From IMG/VR virus record IMGVR_UViG_3300037090_000092, positions 1 to 20,630 of that record: a DNA stretch of 20,630 bases; one strand, 5' to 3'. Positions within the stretch are counted from its first letter, which is position 1, and every line of letters begins with the position of its first letter. Origin of the DNA: a virus. Shown in pieces: positions 20,190 through 20,630 of the stretch. Made by a program: the position numbers and the translations under genes. The notes beneath the pieces were generated by a model that was not told where the DNA came from, did no database searches, and was given only the letters and a program-made list of their open reading frames with translations.

Positions 20190-20630
20190 ATGACAGATAC
20201 AAGTGCTCTCATTCCAATTGAACAGATAGTAACACGATGGCTCTTTAAATATCGTAAGTCGGTTGATGATTATGGTCTTTACGTGGAACATGCCGCCCAA
20301 TGTTACCAGGATTTCAATCTTTATGATGGTGAAATATTAACCACAGCAAAGGTCACTCTCAATCCAACTTTGAAGTGTATTGAGATGCCAGACGACCTAC
20401 TTAAGTTCATTAATTTAGTAACCCCAATCAAAGGTGGGTATTGGAGTTTCACACAAAATGATAACATTGTCAACACAACAACAACGGTAGGTGGCGTAGA
20501 GACAAGGGACGACACACAAGGGGAAGGTGTTAAAATGGACGTGGACAGGGTTGTGAGTTATGGTGCAAAGGGAGGATATAATAAGTTCAGATGTACTGTT
20601 GATATGGCGGCAAGACGAATCTACACGGAT
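20190..20630 (+). CDS. connector/ring-type structural protein 3, cut by window end
   Basis: The first 147 residues are visible. It begins SALIPIEQIVTRWLFKYRKSVDDYGLYVEHAAQCYQDFNLYDG, a helical part rich in Tyr and Trp. Then KVTLNPTLKCIEMPDDLLKFINLVTP and KGGYWSFTQNDNIVN follow as strands, and a Gly/Thr-rich stretch of low charge (TTTTVGGVETRDD). The pattern fits the same class of structural proteins as its two neighbours, with proposed roles at the neck or tail base. The frame is open to the last base, so the 3' end and any tail domain are outside the window. The ATG at 20190 follows the previous stop by 2 bases; there is no Shine-Dalgarno sequence. Confidence 0.6.
   Translation, partial: MTDTSALIPIEQIVTRWLFKYRKSVDDYGLYVEHAAQCYQDFNLYDGEILTTAKVTLNPTLKCIEMPDDLLKFINLVTPIKGGYWSFTQNDNIVNTTTTVGGVETRDDTQGEGVKMDVDRVVSYGAKGGYNKFRCTVDMAARRIYTD

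Noticed and set aside
1-20630. CRISPR array, tRNA genes, insertion sequences, integrase or attachment sites
   Set aside because: I saw no regularly spaced repeats, tRNA cloverleaf, transposase motif or recombinase motif in any part of the window.

Overview
The window is a stretch of a tailed bacteriophage (or prophage) genome whose host is very probably a member of the Bacteroidota. Every gene I can support lies on the + strand, packed head to tail with ATGA or few-base overlaps. The transcription signals carry the Bacteroidota -7 box TAnnTTTG (mostly TATCTTTG), in three cases with a TTTG or TTG -33 box 19-20 bases upstream. Translation starts mostly lack a Shine-Dalgarno sequence. The order terminase, portal, scaffold, major capsid, connector-like proteins, and their lengths (about 863, 792, 381 and 489 aa), recall the large Bacteroidota podoviruses, including crAss-like phages. 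That placement is an inference: no tail gene, polymerase or integrase is visible. Stop codon use is standard (TAA, TAG and TGA all end genes).

Left region (1-4911) is one uninterrupted accessory/metabolic operon. It holds an OB-fold, SSB-like protein cut by the window edge, a small unknown protein, two small family-2-type glycosyltransferases, a HAD 5'(3')-deoxyribonucleotidase, a MazG-related dATP/dGTP diphosphohydrolase, a small unknown, a protein that looks like two GroES domains in tandem, and a third, larger glycosyltransferase. The genes suggest nucleotide-pool control, chaperonin capture for capsid folding, and sugar decoration of either virion or DNA.

Middle region (4957-15566) is packaging and head morphogenesis. 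Two tandem paralogues of unknown role are followed by a strong terminator and promoter, then terminase large subunit, portal, a small linker protein, a lytic-transglycosylase-like protein, a small membrane protein (holin candidate), a zinc-ribbon mini-protein with its own promoter, scaffold and major capsid protein.

Right region (15567-20630) starts with a two-gene insert under its own promoter: an HNH endonuclease overlapping a Mom-like DNA-modification acyltransferase. After it come a 383-aa unknown, a 46-aa basic protein with an unusual translation leader, and three connector/ring-type structural proteins, the last cut by the window end.

The late genes are split into short transcription units by terminators followed at once by a promoter. 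Several promoters sit inside the longest reading frames, so the true starts of the terminase, HNH, zinc-ribbon and 383-aa genes are downstream of the longest-ORF starts.
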